In this document: piece after piece, positions 27,368-35,174 of the stretch
How positions within the stretch are numbered: position 1 is the first letter of the stretch
Layout of the letters: the number at the start of each line of letters is the position of its first letter
From: Sulfitobacter sp. W027
Lineage (GTDB): Bacteria; Pseudomonadota; Alphaproteobacteria; Rhodobacterales; Rhodobacteraceae
Reading direction: 5' to 3'
Assembly (NCBI RefSeq): GCF_025143985.1
Contig: NZ_CP083564.1
Span: 1,861,501 to 1,925,500, forward strand
DNA length: 64,000 bases
The notes under the pieces: model-generated
What the model was told of the DNA's origin: nothing
The model's database searches: none
The model's input: only the letters and a program-made list of their open reading frames with translations
Program-made: the position numbers and the translations under genes

Positions 27368-28627
27368 TTAGCGGACTTTCCCGAACAGTACCGATGCGTT
27401 GGTGCCGCCAAAGCCGAACGAATTGCTCAACGCCACGTCGATCTTGCGCTCGACCTTTTTGTTCGGTGCCAGATCAATTGGAGTCTCAACCGCTGGGTTA
27501 TCAAGGTTGATCGTCGGCGGCGCCACCTGATCGCGGATCGCGAGCATGCAGAAGATCGCCTCGATCGCGCCAGCAGCCCCCAAGAGGTGCCCGGTCGCGG
27601 ATTTGGTCGAGGACATGGTCACTTTGCCCGCCGCATCGCCCATCAGACGCTCGACCGCGCCCAATTCGATGGTATCGGCCATGGTCGAGGTGCCATGCGC
27701 GTTGATGTAATCGACATCCTTCGGCTCCAGCCCCGCGTTCTTCAATGCCGCCCGCATAGAGCGTTCGCCACCCTCGCCGTCTTCCGACGGTGCGGTGATG
27801 TGATGCGCGTCGCCAGACAGGCCATAGCCCAGCACTTCGGCATAGATCTTGGCACCGCGCGCCCTGGCGTGCTCGTATTCTTCCAAGACCACGATGCCCG
27901 CGCCCTCACCCATGACGAAACCGTCACGGTCCACATCATAGGGGCGGCTGGCTTTCTTGGGGTCGTCTCCGCGTTTGGTCGACAGCGCCTTACAGGCGTT
28001 AAAGCCCGCCATGCCGATCTCGCAAATCGCCGCCTCTGCGCCGCCTGCAATCATCACATCCGCATCGCCGTATTTAATCAGCCGCGCCGCGTCACCGATG
28101 GCATGCGCCCCAGTGGAACAAGCAGTCACGACCGAGTGGTTCGGCCCCTTAAAGCCATAGCGGATCGACACCTGACCCGAGATCAGGTTGATCAGCGCGC
28201 CGGGCACAAAGAACGGGCTCACGCGGCGCGGACCCTTTTCGGCCATCATGACAGCAGTATTGGCGATAGAGTTCAATCCACCGATGCCCGAGCCGATCAA
28301 CACGCCGGTGCGCTCCTGATCTTCTTTCTCGGTCGGCAACCAACCCGAATCCTCAACCGCCTGTTGAGCGGCGGCCATGCCGAACAGGATGAAAGTATCT
28401 ACCTTCCGCTGCTCTTTCGGCTCCATGTATTTATTGGCGTCAAAGGTGCCATCACTGCCATCGCCCAAAGGCACTTCGCAGGCGTATTGGGTCACCAATT
28501 TGCTGGGATCAAAGCCGGTGATCGGTCCGGCTCCGGATTGCCCATCAAGGATCCGTTTCCAGCTTTCTTCCACGCCGTCCGCGAGGGGGGTAACCAAACC
28601 CAAACCCGTTACTACAACTCTGCGCAT
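27368..28627 (-). CDS. fabF: Beta-ketoacyl-ACP synthase II
   Basis: The 419-residue condensing enzyme begins MRRVVVTGLGLVTPLADGVEESW. The active-site cysteine is in VTACSTGAHAIGDA, and the histidines are in NAHGTSTMADTIEL and ATGHLLGAAG. It elongates acyl-ACP with malonyl-ACP. The ATG at 28627 is chosen over an upstream in-frame start because the family starts exactly there. It is followed without gap by mltG. Confidence 0.97.
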   Translation of the reverse strand: MRRVVVTGLGLVTPLADGVEESWKRILDGQSGAGPITGFDPSKLVTQYACEVPLGDGSDGTFDANKYMEPKEQRKVDTFILFGMAAAQQAVEDSGWLPTEKEDQERTGVLIGSGIGGLNSIANTAVMMAEKGPRRVSPFFVPGALINLISGQVSIRYGFKGPNHSVVTACSTGAHAIGDAARLIKYGDADVMIAGGAEAAICEIGMAGFNACKALSTKRGDDPKKASRPYDVDRDGFVMGEGAGIVVLEEYEHARARGAKIYAEVLGYGLSGDAHHITAPSEDGEGGERSMRAALKNAGLEPKDVDYINAHGTSTMADTIELGAVERLMGDAAGKVTMSSTKSATGHLLGAAGAIEAIFCMLAIRDQVAPPTINLDNPAVETPIDLAPNKKVERKIDVALSNSFGFGGTNASVLFGKVR

Positions 28628-28782
28628 CTTAGTGCCCCTTGCCGATAATCTCTCGGCGAACCTCTTACCCTGCAAAAGCCTGTAGGCACAAGCATATCGG
28701 CGGGGGGCCGCAAGCATAGCACAAAAACGCCGATCTTCGAAATCGGGTGGCTATCACACGTGGTGAGGGCCTTACGGTACCG

Positions 28783-29316
28783 TTAGACCGGCGGGCCGCG
28801 CCGGGTCAGCAGATGCACCGGGCCACCCGCTGTCTTTGCCTCCCGCAGCGGCTGATACCCAAGCGCGCCCGCGATCCGCAACGCCGCCTCATTGCCCTCC
28901 GAAATCATGCAAACCGTGCGCCCGGTGATCACCCGATCAAACCATTCATGCGCCGCGCGTGCGGCCTCAAACCCCAAACGCTGGTCCTGCGCCTGAGGCG
29001 CCAAGACCAGCCGCGCTTCGGGGTAAGTATCGAAATCCTCACCGAAATTCCGTGAGCCAAAGACGAAACCCGTCTGCCCCAGCATCTCTCTTTGCCGGTG
29101 AAGCTGCACCGCCCATTGCCCGAATCCCGTGATTTGCCAATGCCCAGCATTGCGCAGGAAAGCATCCCACGACTGCCCCTTCGCCCGGGGCCGATCAAGT
29201 ATCCGATCCGCTACATCCGGCATCGCCCAGATCTCAGCATAGCGCTCAAAATCCTCGGCCCGCATGGCGCGCAGGGTCAGTCTGGCTGTGTTGATGGTCG
29301 GAATCGTTCGGGACAT
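28783..29316 (-). CDS. GNAT family N-acetyltransferase
   Basis: The 177-residue protein is a RimJ/RimL-type acetyltransferase: TARLTLRAMRAEDFERYAEIW at the start, GYHIH-like FGSRNFGEDFDTYPEARLVL in the middle, and the acetyl-CoA side MISEGNEAALRIAGALGYQPL. It acetylates an amino group of an unknown substrate. It sits between acpP and fabF, which usually adjoin, and is cut off from acpP by a strong terminator, so it is likely an insertion with its own promoter. Confidence 0.85.
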   Translation of the reverse strand: MSRTIPTINTARLTLRAMRAEDFERYAEIWAMPDVADRILDRPRAKGQSWDAFLRNAGHWQITGFGQWAVQLHRQREMLGQTGFVFGSRNFGEDFDTYPEARLVLAPQAQDQRLGFEAARAAHEWFDRVITGRTVCMISEGNEAALRIAGALGYQPLREAKTAGGPVHLLTRRGPPV

Positions 29317-29402
29317 GGGGTGAATTGCCTTCACGCTTGAAACTTCTTGGCGAAGACATGCGGCTTCGGCACCAAAGGGACAAGCCCGCCCCGCTGCGAC
29401 AA

Positions 29403-29441
29403 ATAAAAACGGCGTCATTCCGCTAGGAACAACGCCGTTTT
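29403..29441 (-). terminator. Strong intrinsic terminator of acpP
   Basis: A 16-bp stem (29406-29421 with 29426-29441; two G-T pairs) around a TAGC loop, ending GCCGTTTTTATTTG on the minus strand, lies 34 bases after acpP. It explains how acpP can be expressed apart from downstream genes. Confidence 0.88.
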
Positions 29442-29475
29442 AAAATCTCAATTCCGCCGGTCGCCCGGCAAAGCC

Positions 29476-29709
29476 TTAGGAGGCTTCTTTGATGAACTTA
29501 ACCGCATCGCCAACGGTCTGGATGTTCTCAGCGGCGTCATCGGGGATCTCGATGCCGAACTCTTCTTCGAACGCCATCACCAGTTCCACGGTGTCAAGGC
29601 TGTCAGCGCCAAGATCGTCGATGAACGACGCATTCTCAGTCACTTTATCCTCTTCCACGCTCAGGTGTTCTACAACGATCTTTTTCACGCGGTCTGCGAC
29701 GTCGCTCAT
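29476..29709 (-). CDS. acpP: Acyl carrier protein
   Basis: The 77-residue acidic protein has the phosphopantetheine serine in [15 protein letters not shown] and the typical ending FIKEAS. It carries the growing acyl chain for fatty-acid and lipid synthesis. It lies 202 bases after fabG, a gap large enough for its own promoter, and has a strong terminator. Confidence 0.98.
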   Translation of the reverse strand: MSDVADRVKKIVVEHLSVEEDKVTENASFIDDLGADSLDTVELVMAFEEEFGIEIPDDAAENIQTVGDAVKFIKEAS

Positions 29710-29911
29710 AATAAGTCCTCATGTCTTCGGGCCATTCAGGCCCCTTTTGGTTTCCGCCCGCCGATGATCAGCGTTTGGAGGATGCCCCAAAAGGGGCGGC
29801 TATTTTCCTTGTTCGCACAAGGCGGAGGGGGCAATCAAGCACCCTTCGTTTCGATTCTGCGCCCCCTTTAGCACATGCCGCAGGCTTGGCAAACGCTATT
29901 GCGGCGCAGGG

Positions 29912-30649
29912 TCACAACATGGCCATACCGCCGTTCACATGCAAGGTGGTCCCTGTCACATAAGCAGCCTCGGCACTAGAAAGATAGACCACAGCGGCGG
30001 CAATCTCATCCGGGTCACCCATGCGGCCTGCCGGAATTTGCCCCATGATTCCAGACTTTTGCTCGTCCGTCAGCTTGTCGGTCATGGCGGTGGTGATAAA
30101 GCCCGGCGCCACGGCATTCACAGTGATCCCACGACTTGCCACCTCATAGGCCAGCGACTTAGACATGCCCACGACACCCGCTTTGGAGGCCGCATAGTTT
30201 GCTTGACCGGGGTTGCCCGTCGCGCCCACCACGCTGGAGATATTGATGATCCGGCCCCAACGGGCCTTCATCATCCCGCGCATGACCCCTTTGCACAGCT
30301 TAAACGTCGCGGTCAGGTTCACGTTGAGCACAGAGTTCCACTCATCATCCGACATGCGCATGAACAGGTTGTCGCGGGTGATGCCTGCGTTGTTCACCAG
30401 AATATCGACCGAGCCCATCGCCTCAGCCGCCTGTTTCGGCAACGCATCGACGGCTTCCATGTCGCTCAGGTTACAAGGCAGCACATGCGCCCGCTCGCCC
30501 AATTCGGCCTTCAGCGCTTGCAAAGGCTCGGTCCGCGTGCCCGACAGCCCGACGGTGGCGCCTTGGGCATGCAATTTGCGGGCGATATCCGCGCCAATGC
30601 CGCCCGAAGCGCCAGTGATCAGGGCATTCTTTCCTGTAAGATCGAACAT
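29912..30649 (-). CDS. fabG: 3-oxoacyl-ACP reductase
   Basis: The 245-residue short-chain dehydrogenase has the NADPH motif TGASGGIG (about 12-19), NNAG, the catalytic serine in INISSVVG and the YAASKAG Tyr/Lys pair, ending VTGTTLHVNGGMAML. It reduces 3-oxoacyl-ACP in fatty-acid elongation. It follows a lipoprotein gene by 22 bases and precedes acpP. Confidence 0.96.
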   Translation of the reverse strand: MFDLTGKNALITGASGGIGADIARKLHAQGATVGLSGTRTEPLQALKAELGERAHVLPCNLSDMEAVDALPKQAAEAMGSVDILVNNAGITRDNLFMRMSDDEWNSVLNVNLTATFKLCKGVMRGMMKARWGRIINISSVVGATGNPGQANYAASKAGVVGMSKSLAYEVASRGITVNAVAPGFITTAMTDKLTDEQKSGIMGQIPAGRMGDPDEIAAAVVYLSSAEAAYVTGTTLHVNGGMAML

Positions 30650-30671
30650 GTCTCTTCCTTTATTCTATCAG

Positions 30672-31241
30672 TCAGGGCCGCGTCAGCAGCCCGTAGCGGC
30701 GGATTTCATCCGCTGTCATCTTGTGTATCCCGTCAGATGGCGCTGCCTGCAAGGTAAACCAGTAAAAGGCGTCATTGCCCAGCATCTCGGCCACGTAGCG
30801 CCGTGTCATCTGATGTTTGGGCGATTGCCGCGGAAAGCTGCTGCCCTCGCGGTAGCCATTGCGCCAGCTATGCACCCGCAGCGCCGCCCCCGGCGCCATG
30901 CGCCGTTTGGCTCCGGCGATGAAGAGCTCCACACCGCCAGAATCAACCACACTGCCCGACCGCAGCTCGGTCGCCAGCCCCAATCTGCGAATCTGTCGCC
31001 CCATCCGGTGCGTCGCCGCCGCATCAATAGAGCCGTCGATCTGCCCCAGAACCACCGTATCAATCCGCGGATTCTCGGCCAGATGGCGCGCGAAAGTGGC
31101 AGGTGTTCGGCTGGTGATCGTGCCGGACATCAACAGATACGGCCCCTGAACCTGCATCCGCGTGCCATCGCTGGCATTCTCAAGGGTGCCACAGGCCACA
31201 ACTGAGAGCAGCAGCGCAAAGACGGCAATCAGCCGCCTCAT
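30672..31241 (-). CDS. Putative lipoprotein with ClpP-like fold (COG3904 type)
   Basis: The 189-residue protein has a signal with lipobox VVAC (about residues 14-17). The body (GSIDAAATHRMGRQIRRLGLATEL, then SGGVELFIAGAKRRMAPGAALRVHSW) resembles periplasmic ClpP/crotonase-like proteins of COG3904. The usual catalytic Ser position aligns with DSGGVE. Function is unknown. It overlaps the upstream membrane-protein gene by 4 bases and sits inside the fabD-fabG-acpP group. Confidence 0.75.
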   Translation of the reverse strand: MRRLIAVFALLLSVVACGTLENASDGTRMQVQGPYLLMSGTITSRTPATFARHLAENPRIDTVVLGQIDGSIDAAATHRMGRQIRRLGLATELRSGSVVDSGGVELFIAGAKRRMAPGAALRVHSWRNGYREGSSFPRQSPKHQMTRRYVAEMLGNDAFYWFTLQAAPSDGIHKMTADEIRRYGLLTRP

Positions 31242-31642
31242 GCCTCACGCCCCAGCGGAGTCCGCTCGCCCAAGATATAGCGCAACACGTCCACCACATC
31301 GAAGGCCAGCGAGATCAACAAGGTGACCAAGATCACCCGAATGATCCAACGCGCGACGATCGGCATGGCATCCTTGGCCTGCTTGCGGAACAGATATACC
31401 GCCAGCGGCCCCCAGATCAGCAAATGCGGCAGGCCGAGCAGTTTGACGTATCCCATCTGGCGGAACATGCCGTAGACCGCAGCACCCGTCAGGATACTCG
31501 CCAAAACGGCAATCACCCCGACCCTGCGGCTTTGGGGCCAGATTAGCAGAGCCAGCGGCAGCACGGCCACGGCAAAGACCAGCCAATTGAACCACCAGAT
31601 CAGCCAATCCGGCAGCAGCGTCAGGGTTTCTTGCATCGTCAT
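31238..31642 (-). CDS. Small inner-membrane protein of unknown function
   Basis: The 134-residue protein has about four hydrophobic segments (LIWWFNWLVFAVAVLPLALLIW, VIAVLASILTGAAVYGMF, LLGLPHLLIWGPLAVYLF, IIRVILVTLLISLAFDVVDVL). I do not recognise the family. It follows fabD by 17 bases and overlaps the lipoprotein gene by 4 bases, so the three are co-transcribed. Confidence 0.75.
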   Translation of the reverse strand: MTMQETLTLLPDWLIWWFNWLVFAVAVLPLALLIWPQSRRVGVIAVLASILTGAAVYGMFRQMGYVKLLGLPHLLIWGPLAVYLFRKQAKDAMPIVARWIIRVILVTLLISLAFDVVDVLRYILGERTPLGREA

Positions 31643-31659
31643 CTCGGCCCTCCGGGTCG

Positions 31660-32592
31660 TTACGCTTCTTTCGCGGCTTTGACCTCATCCGGCGTGCCGA
31701 TGCTGCGGGTGGCGAGGGACTTTTCGATCCGGCGGATCATGCCCGAGAGCGCCTTGCCCGCGCCGATCTCCCAGGCCTCGGTGACACCCTGCGCGGCCAT
31801 CCACTCAACCGAAGACCGCCAGCGCACCCGGCCTGTCACCTGCTCTACCAACAACTCGCGAATCTTCGCGGCATCGGTGACCGCCTCGGCGGTGACATTC
31901 GCCACCAGCGGCACAGCTGGATCATTGAATGTGACCTCCCCCAAAGCGCGCGCCATCTCCTCAGCGGCAGGCCCCATCAGCGGGCAATGGAAAGGCGCAG
32001 AGACCGGAAGCAACAACGCGCGCTTCGCGCCTGCGTCCTTGGCCATCGCCACAGCCCGTTCCACAGCGGCCTTATGGCCGGACAGCACGTTCTGGCTCGG
32101 GTCGTTTTCATTGGCGACCTGACAGACCTCGCCCTCAGCAGCGGCTTCGGCCAGTTTCTCGGTCTCTTCTATACCAAGCCCAAGGATAGCGGCCATCGCC
32201 CCCTCGCCCACCGGCACCGCGGCCTGCATGGCCTTGCCACGGATGCGCAGCAGCCGGGCGGTAGCGGAAAGCGACAGCGCCCCGGCGGCACAAAGTGCGG
32301 AATATTCGCCAAGGCTGTGACCTGCCACAAACGCGGCCCTGTCCACCCCGATGCCCTCGACCTTCAGCGCGGCCATCGCGGCCATCGAAGTGGCCATCAG
32401 CGCAGGCTGCGCATTCTGGGTGAGCGTCAATGTCTCGATGTCCCCCTCCCAGATCATCTCCGACAGCTTTTCACCCAAGGCGTCATCAACCTCTTGGAAA
32501 ACGGCGCGCGCCTGGGGGTAGGCCTCGGCCAGATCGCGGCCCATGCCGATGGTCTGGGCACCCTGGCCCGGGAAAACGAATGCAATGCTCAT
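31660..32592 (-). CDS. fabD: Malonyl-CoA:ACP transacylase
   Basis: The 310-residue protein begins MSIAFVFPGQGAQTIGMG; the nucleophile serine is in AGHSLGEYSALCAAG and the histidine in VSAPFHCPLMGPA. It loads malonyl groups onto ACP. The frame stays open far upstream, but the ATG at 32592 matches the family start exactly. The 213-base gap to the divergent rpsF gene holds both promoters. Confidence 0.97.
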   Translation of the reverse strand: MSIAFVFPGQGAQTIGMGRDLAEAYPQARAVFQEVDDALGEKLSEMIWEGDIETLTLTQNAQPALMATSMAAMAALKVEGIGVDRAAFVAGHSLGEYSALCAAGALSLSATARLLRIRGKAMQAAVPVGEGAMAAILGLGIEETEKLAEAAAEGEVCQVANENDPSQNVLSGHKAAVERAVAMAKDAGAKRALLLPVSAPFHCPLMGPAAEEMARALGEVTFNDPAVPLVANVTAEAVTDAAKIRELLVEQVTGRVRWRSSVEWMAAQGVTEAWEIGAGKALSGMIRRIEKSLATRSIGTPDEVKAAKEA

Positions 32593-32673
32593 CAAGGTGG
32601 CCTCTCTTATGCGTTTTGCCTGATGTATCCTCTGAGCCTGCGCCGAACAAGCCTTGCTGCGGGTGCTTGGGGC

Positions 32674-32701
32674 TTGCCGCGGGACACAAACCGTGTATAC
32701 G
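32674..32701 (+). promoter_or_regulatory. Possible promoter of rpsF-rpsR-rplI
   Basis: TTGCCG (32674-32679), a 16-base spacer and TATACG (32696-32701, preceded by TG one base earlier) resemble a sigma-70 promoter about 105 bases before rpsF. Confidence 0.4.
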
Positions 32702-32742
32702 GACGCTTCCTTGCAAAGCATATGAACCGCGCAGACTCTCGT

Positions 32743-32771
32743 GGTGGGGCCGCAAGGATGAATGCCCCGCC
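32743..32771 (+). promoter_or_regulatory. Leader hairpin of rpsF, possible S6:S18 binding element
   Basis: GGTGGGGC (32743-32750) pairs with GCCCCGCC (32764-32771; one T-G pair) around a 13-base loop beginning CGC. It lies 34 bases before rpsF. The S6:S18 autoregulation motif known upstream of rpsF has a CCG near a hairpin; GGCCGC here resembles it, but identity is unproven. Confidence 0.4.
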
Positions 32772-32805
32772 TATGAAATGCGCCTTGATATAAATAGGAG
32801 TGCAC

Positions 32806-33159
32806 ATGCCGCTTTATGAGCATGTTATGATTGCGCGTCAGGACCTGTCCAACACGCAAGCAGAAGGCCTCATCGAACACTTTGGCACCGTTCTCGCGGA
32901 CAACGACGGCAAGCTCGTCGACAGCGAGTACTGGGGCGTCAAAACGATGGCCTACAAGATCAACAAAAACCGCAAGGGCCACTATGCCTTCCTGCGTTCG
33001 GACGCACCTGCGACCGCCGTGCAGGAAATGGAGCGCCTGATGCGCCTGCATGACGACGTGATGCGCGTTCTGACCATCAAAGTTGATGAGCACAAAGAAC
33101 TGCCGTCCGTACAGATGCAAAAGCGTGACGAGCGTTCCGAACGCCGCGAACGCCGTTGA
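32806..33159 (+). CDS. rpsF: 30S ribosomal protein S6
   Basis: The 117-residue protein starts MPLYEHVMIARQDLS and contains the S6 motif DSEYWGVKTMAYKINKNRKGHY. It binds 16S rRNA with S18. The ATG at 32806 has AGGAG 6 bases upstream and is preferred over a GTG two codons before. It is first in rpsF-rpsR-rplI. Confidence 0.98.
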   Translation: MPLYEHVMIARQDLSNTQAEGLIEHFGTVLADNDGKLVDSEYWGVKTMAYKINKNRKGHYAFLRSDAPATAVQEMERLMRLHDDVMRVLTIKVDEHKELPSVQMQKRDERSERRERR

Positions 33160-33187
33160 TCAACGCTTGAAAAAAAGGACTTAAATC

Positions 33188-33415
33188 ATGGCCGCAAAAC
33201 CATTTTTCCGTCGTCGTAAAGTGTGCCCCTTCTCGGGCGACAACGCACCTGCGATCGACTACAAGGACACACGTCTGCTGCAACGCTACATCTCTGAGCG
33301 TGGCAAGATCGTTCCTTCCCGTATCACCGCCGTATCGGCCAAGAAACAACGCGAGTTGGCCCGTGCCATCAAACGCGCTCGTTTCCTCGCCCTGCTGCCC
33401 TACGCCGTTAAGTAA
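33188..33415 (+). CDS. rpsR: 30S ribosomal protein S18
   Basis: The 75-residue protein carries [33 protein letters not shown], the S18 signature, and ends LLPYAVK. It pairs with S6 on the platform of the small subunit. It starts 28 bases after rpsF with AAAAAAGGAC upstream. Confidence 0.98.
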   Translation: MAAKPFFRRRKVCPFSGDNAPAIDYKDTRLLQRYISERGKIVPSRITAVSAKKQRELARAIKRARFLALLPYAVK

Positions 33416-33426
33416 GGAGAGAGCAC

Positions 33427-34044
33427 ATGCAAGTTATCCTTCTGGAACGTGTGGCCAAACTGGGCCAGATGGGCGAAGTCGTCGACGTAAAGTCGGGCTA
33501 CGCTCGCAACTACCTGCTGCCGCAGGGCAAGGCGCTGTCGGCCTCCAAGGCCAACGTCGAAGCATTCGAAGGTCAGAAAGCCCAGCTTGAGGCGCAAAAC
33601 CTCGAGACCAAAAAAGAAGCCGAGAAGATGGCCGAAAAGCTGAACGGTCAGCAATTCGTCGTGATTCGCTCCGCTTCCGACGCTGGTGCGCTCTATGGCT
33701 CCGTCACCACCCGTGACGCCGCCGAAGCCGCCACCGCCGAAGGTTTCTCGGTTGACCGCAAGCAGGTCGTGCTGATGAACCCGATCAAAGAGCTGGGCGT
33801 GCACGAAGTGCAGGTTATCCTGCACCCCGAAGTCAACGCCACCATCGAGCTGAACGTCGCCCGTTCGCCCGAAGAGGCCGAGCTTCAGGCATCCGGCAAA
33901 TCGATCCAGGAACTGGCCGCCGAAGAGGAAGCCGCTGCTGAATTCGAAATTTCCGAACTGTTCGACGACATCGGCTCTGCCGCTGGCGACGATGATATGG
34001 CAGAAGTGGTGAAAACCCCTGAGGACGAAGCAAACGACAGCTAA
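33427..34044 (+). CDS. rplI: 50S ribosomal protein L9
   Basis: At 205 residues it is longer than E. coli L9 (149), with an acidic C-terminal extension (about 165-205) of the kind seen in alphaproteobacteria. The N-terminal signature is [30 protein letters not shown]. It binds 23S rRNA domain V. AAGGAGAG lies before the start, and a strong terminator follows. Confidence 0.97.
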   Translation: MQVILLERVAKLGQMGEVVDVKSGYARNYLLPQGKALSASKANVEAFEGQKAQLEAQNLETKKEAEKMAEKLNGQQFVVIRSASDAGALYGSVTTRDAAEAATAEGFSVDRKQVVLMNPIKELGVHEVQVILHPEVNATIELNVARSPEEAELQASGKSIQELAAEEEAAAEFEISELFDDIGSAAGDDDMAEVVKTPEDEANDS

Positions 34045-34070
34045 GCTGTTCTGCCTTCGATCAAAGACTT

Positions 34071-34102
34071 AACGCCGCGTGGACCTTCCACGCGGCGTTT
34101 TG
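34071..34102 (+). terminator. Intrinsic terminator of rpsF-rpsR-rplI
   Basis: A 13-bp stem (34071-34083 with 34087-34099) around a CCT loop runs into a short T-run (TTTT to 34101). It lies 27 bases after rplI. Confidence 0.88.
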
Positions 34103-34197
34103 CGTTGCTATCCCATTTTACACGCCCAGTCCGCAAAAACCCTGCAAAAACAGCCGTTTTATGCTATCATACCCCCATTCAGCATGGAGGATGACAC

Positions 34198-34488
34198 ATG
34201 CGATACATCACCATCACCACTTGGGAGATCGCCGACGGGGCGGATTATGACGTAGCCCTGCGCGCAATTGAGGATAAACGCCTGCCCGCACTCAAAGGGT
34301 TTGGCGCGAGCCGCATCACCGTCGTGCGCACCTCTGAGCGCACCAGTGCCGCAATCACCGAATGGCCCGACAAGGCCACACGCGACGCTGCAGAGCTCAA
34401 GATTGACGAGGTCCGACGTTCGGTAAAGCGCGAAGATCAGACCCGCATGACGGGCGAAATGAAAGGCGAAATCGTCGCCGACGTCTAA
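34198..34488 (+). CDS. Small protein of unknown function, ABM-like
   Basis: The 96-residue protein begins MRYITITTWEIADGADYDVAL and has an alternating beta/alpha pattern (ASRITVVRTSERTSAAITEW) suggestive of a dimeric alpha-beta barrel. I do not recognise a specific family. GGAGG lies 8 bases before the ATG. It is a single gene after the L9 terminator. Confidence 0.65.
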   Translation: MRYITITTWEIADGADYDVALRAIEDKRLPALKGFGASRITVVRTSERTSAAITEWPDKATRDAAELKIDEVRRSVKREDQTRMTGEMKGEIVADV

Positions 34489-34615
34489 GCGTGGCGGAAA
34501 GCCGCGCTTTGCGCCCCAACCGCTGGGCAAGGGGCCGCGTATGTTTTGCCAACACTCTTGCCCGCTAGGCCCCTTGGGGTGATCTTCGCGCCGATATAAC
34601 AAGCCTCGGTGCATC

Positions 34616-35101
34616 ATGCCTCAGACAACACGCCGCATGTTTCTCTCTTTCATCGCCGCCACCGCTCTCACCGCTTGCAATGCAGCACCTATGGAAGAGC
34701 CGACACCCCCGCAGCGCTCGGCCCTGCCCCTCCACCCGAATGAGACGCCTGAACTGCGGCGCAAGATCAACCACTGGGCAGATTTCTATGACCTGCCGCG
34801 CCCTCTGGTTCATCGTCTGGCCATCCGCGAAAGCACCCACAATCCCCGCGCCCGCAACGGCCCCTACTATGGCCTGATGCAAATTCTGCCTGCCACCGCC
34901 CGCTCCATGGGGTTCCAAGGCAGCCCGTCTGAGCTTTTGGACGCCGACACCAATCTGAAATACGCACTGAAATACCTTCGCGGCGCTTGGCTTTTGTCCG
35001 ACGGAGACCACGGCACCGCCATCAAATGGTATGCGCGTGGCTATTATTACGAAGCCAAGAAACGCGGTATGCTAGTGGAAACCGGCCTGCGCGACGGGTG
35101 A
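34616..35101 (+). CDS. Lytic transglycosylase lipoprotein, SLT domain
   Basis: The 161-residue protein has a lipoprotein signal ending LTAC (residues 17-20) and a short SLT/GH23 domain. The catalytic Glu is in LAIRESTHNPRARNG, then YYGLMQILPATARSMGF and NLKYALKYL. It cuts peptidoglycan glycan strands from the outer membrane side. No ribosome site stands out, so the start is less certain. Confidence 0.88.
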   Translation: MPQTTRRMFLSFIAATALTACNAAPMEEPTPPQRSALPLHPNETPELRRKINHWADFYDLPRPLVHRLAIRESTHNPRARNGPYYGLMQILPATARSMGFQGSPSELLDADTNLKYALKYLRGAWLLSDGDHGTAIKWYARGYYYEAKKRGMLVETGLRDG

Positions 35102-35174
35102 TTAATTTTCGGGCTTGCAACGGCCTCTCCCTTCGCCGCAGGTAAGAGCTAACCACGAAAAAAGGAACGCCCGC

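Noticed and set aside
29784..29797. GCCCC-AAAA-GGGGC hairpin as fabG terminator
   Set aside because: Only 5 bp with no T-run on the fabG strand; too weak to call.
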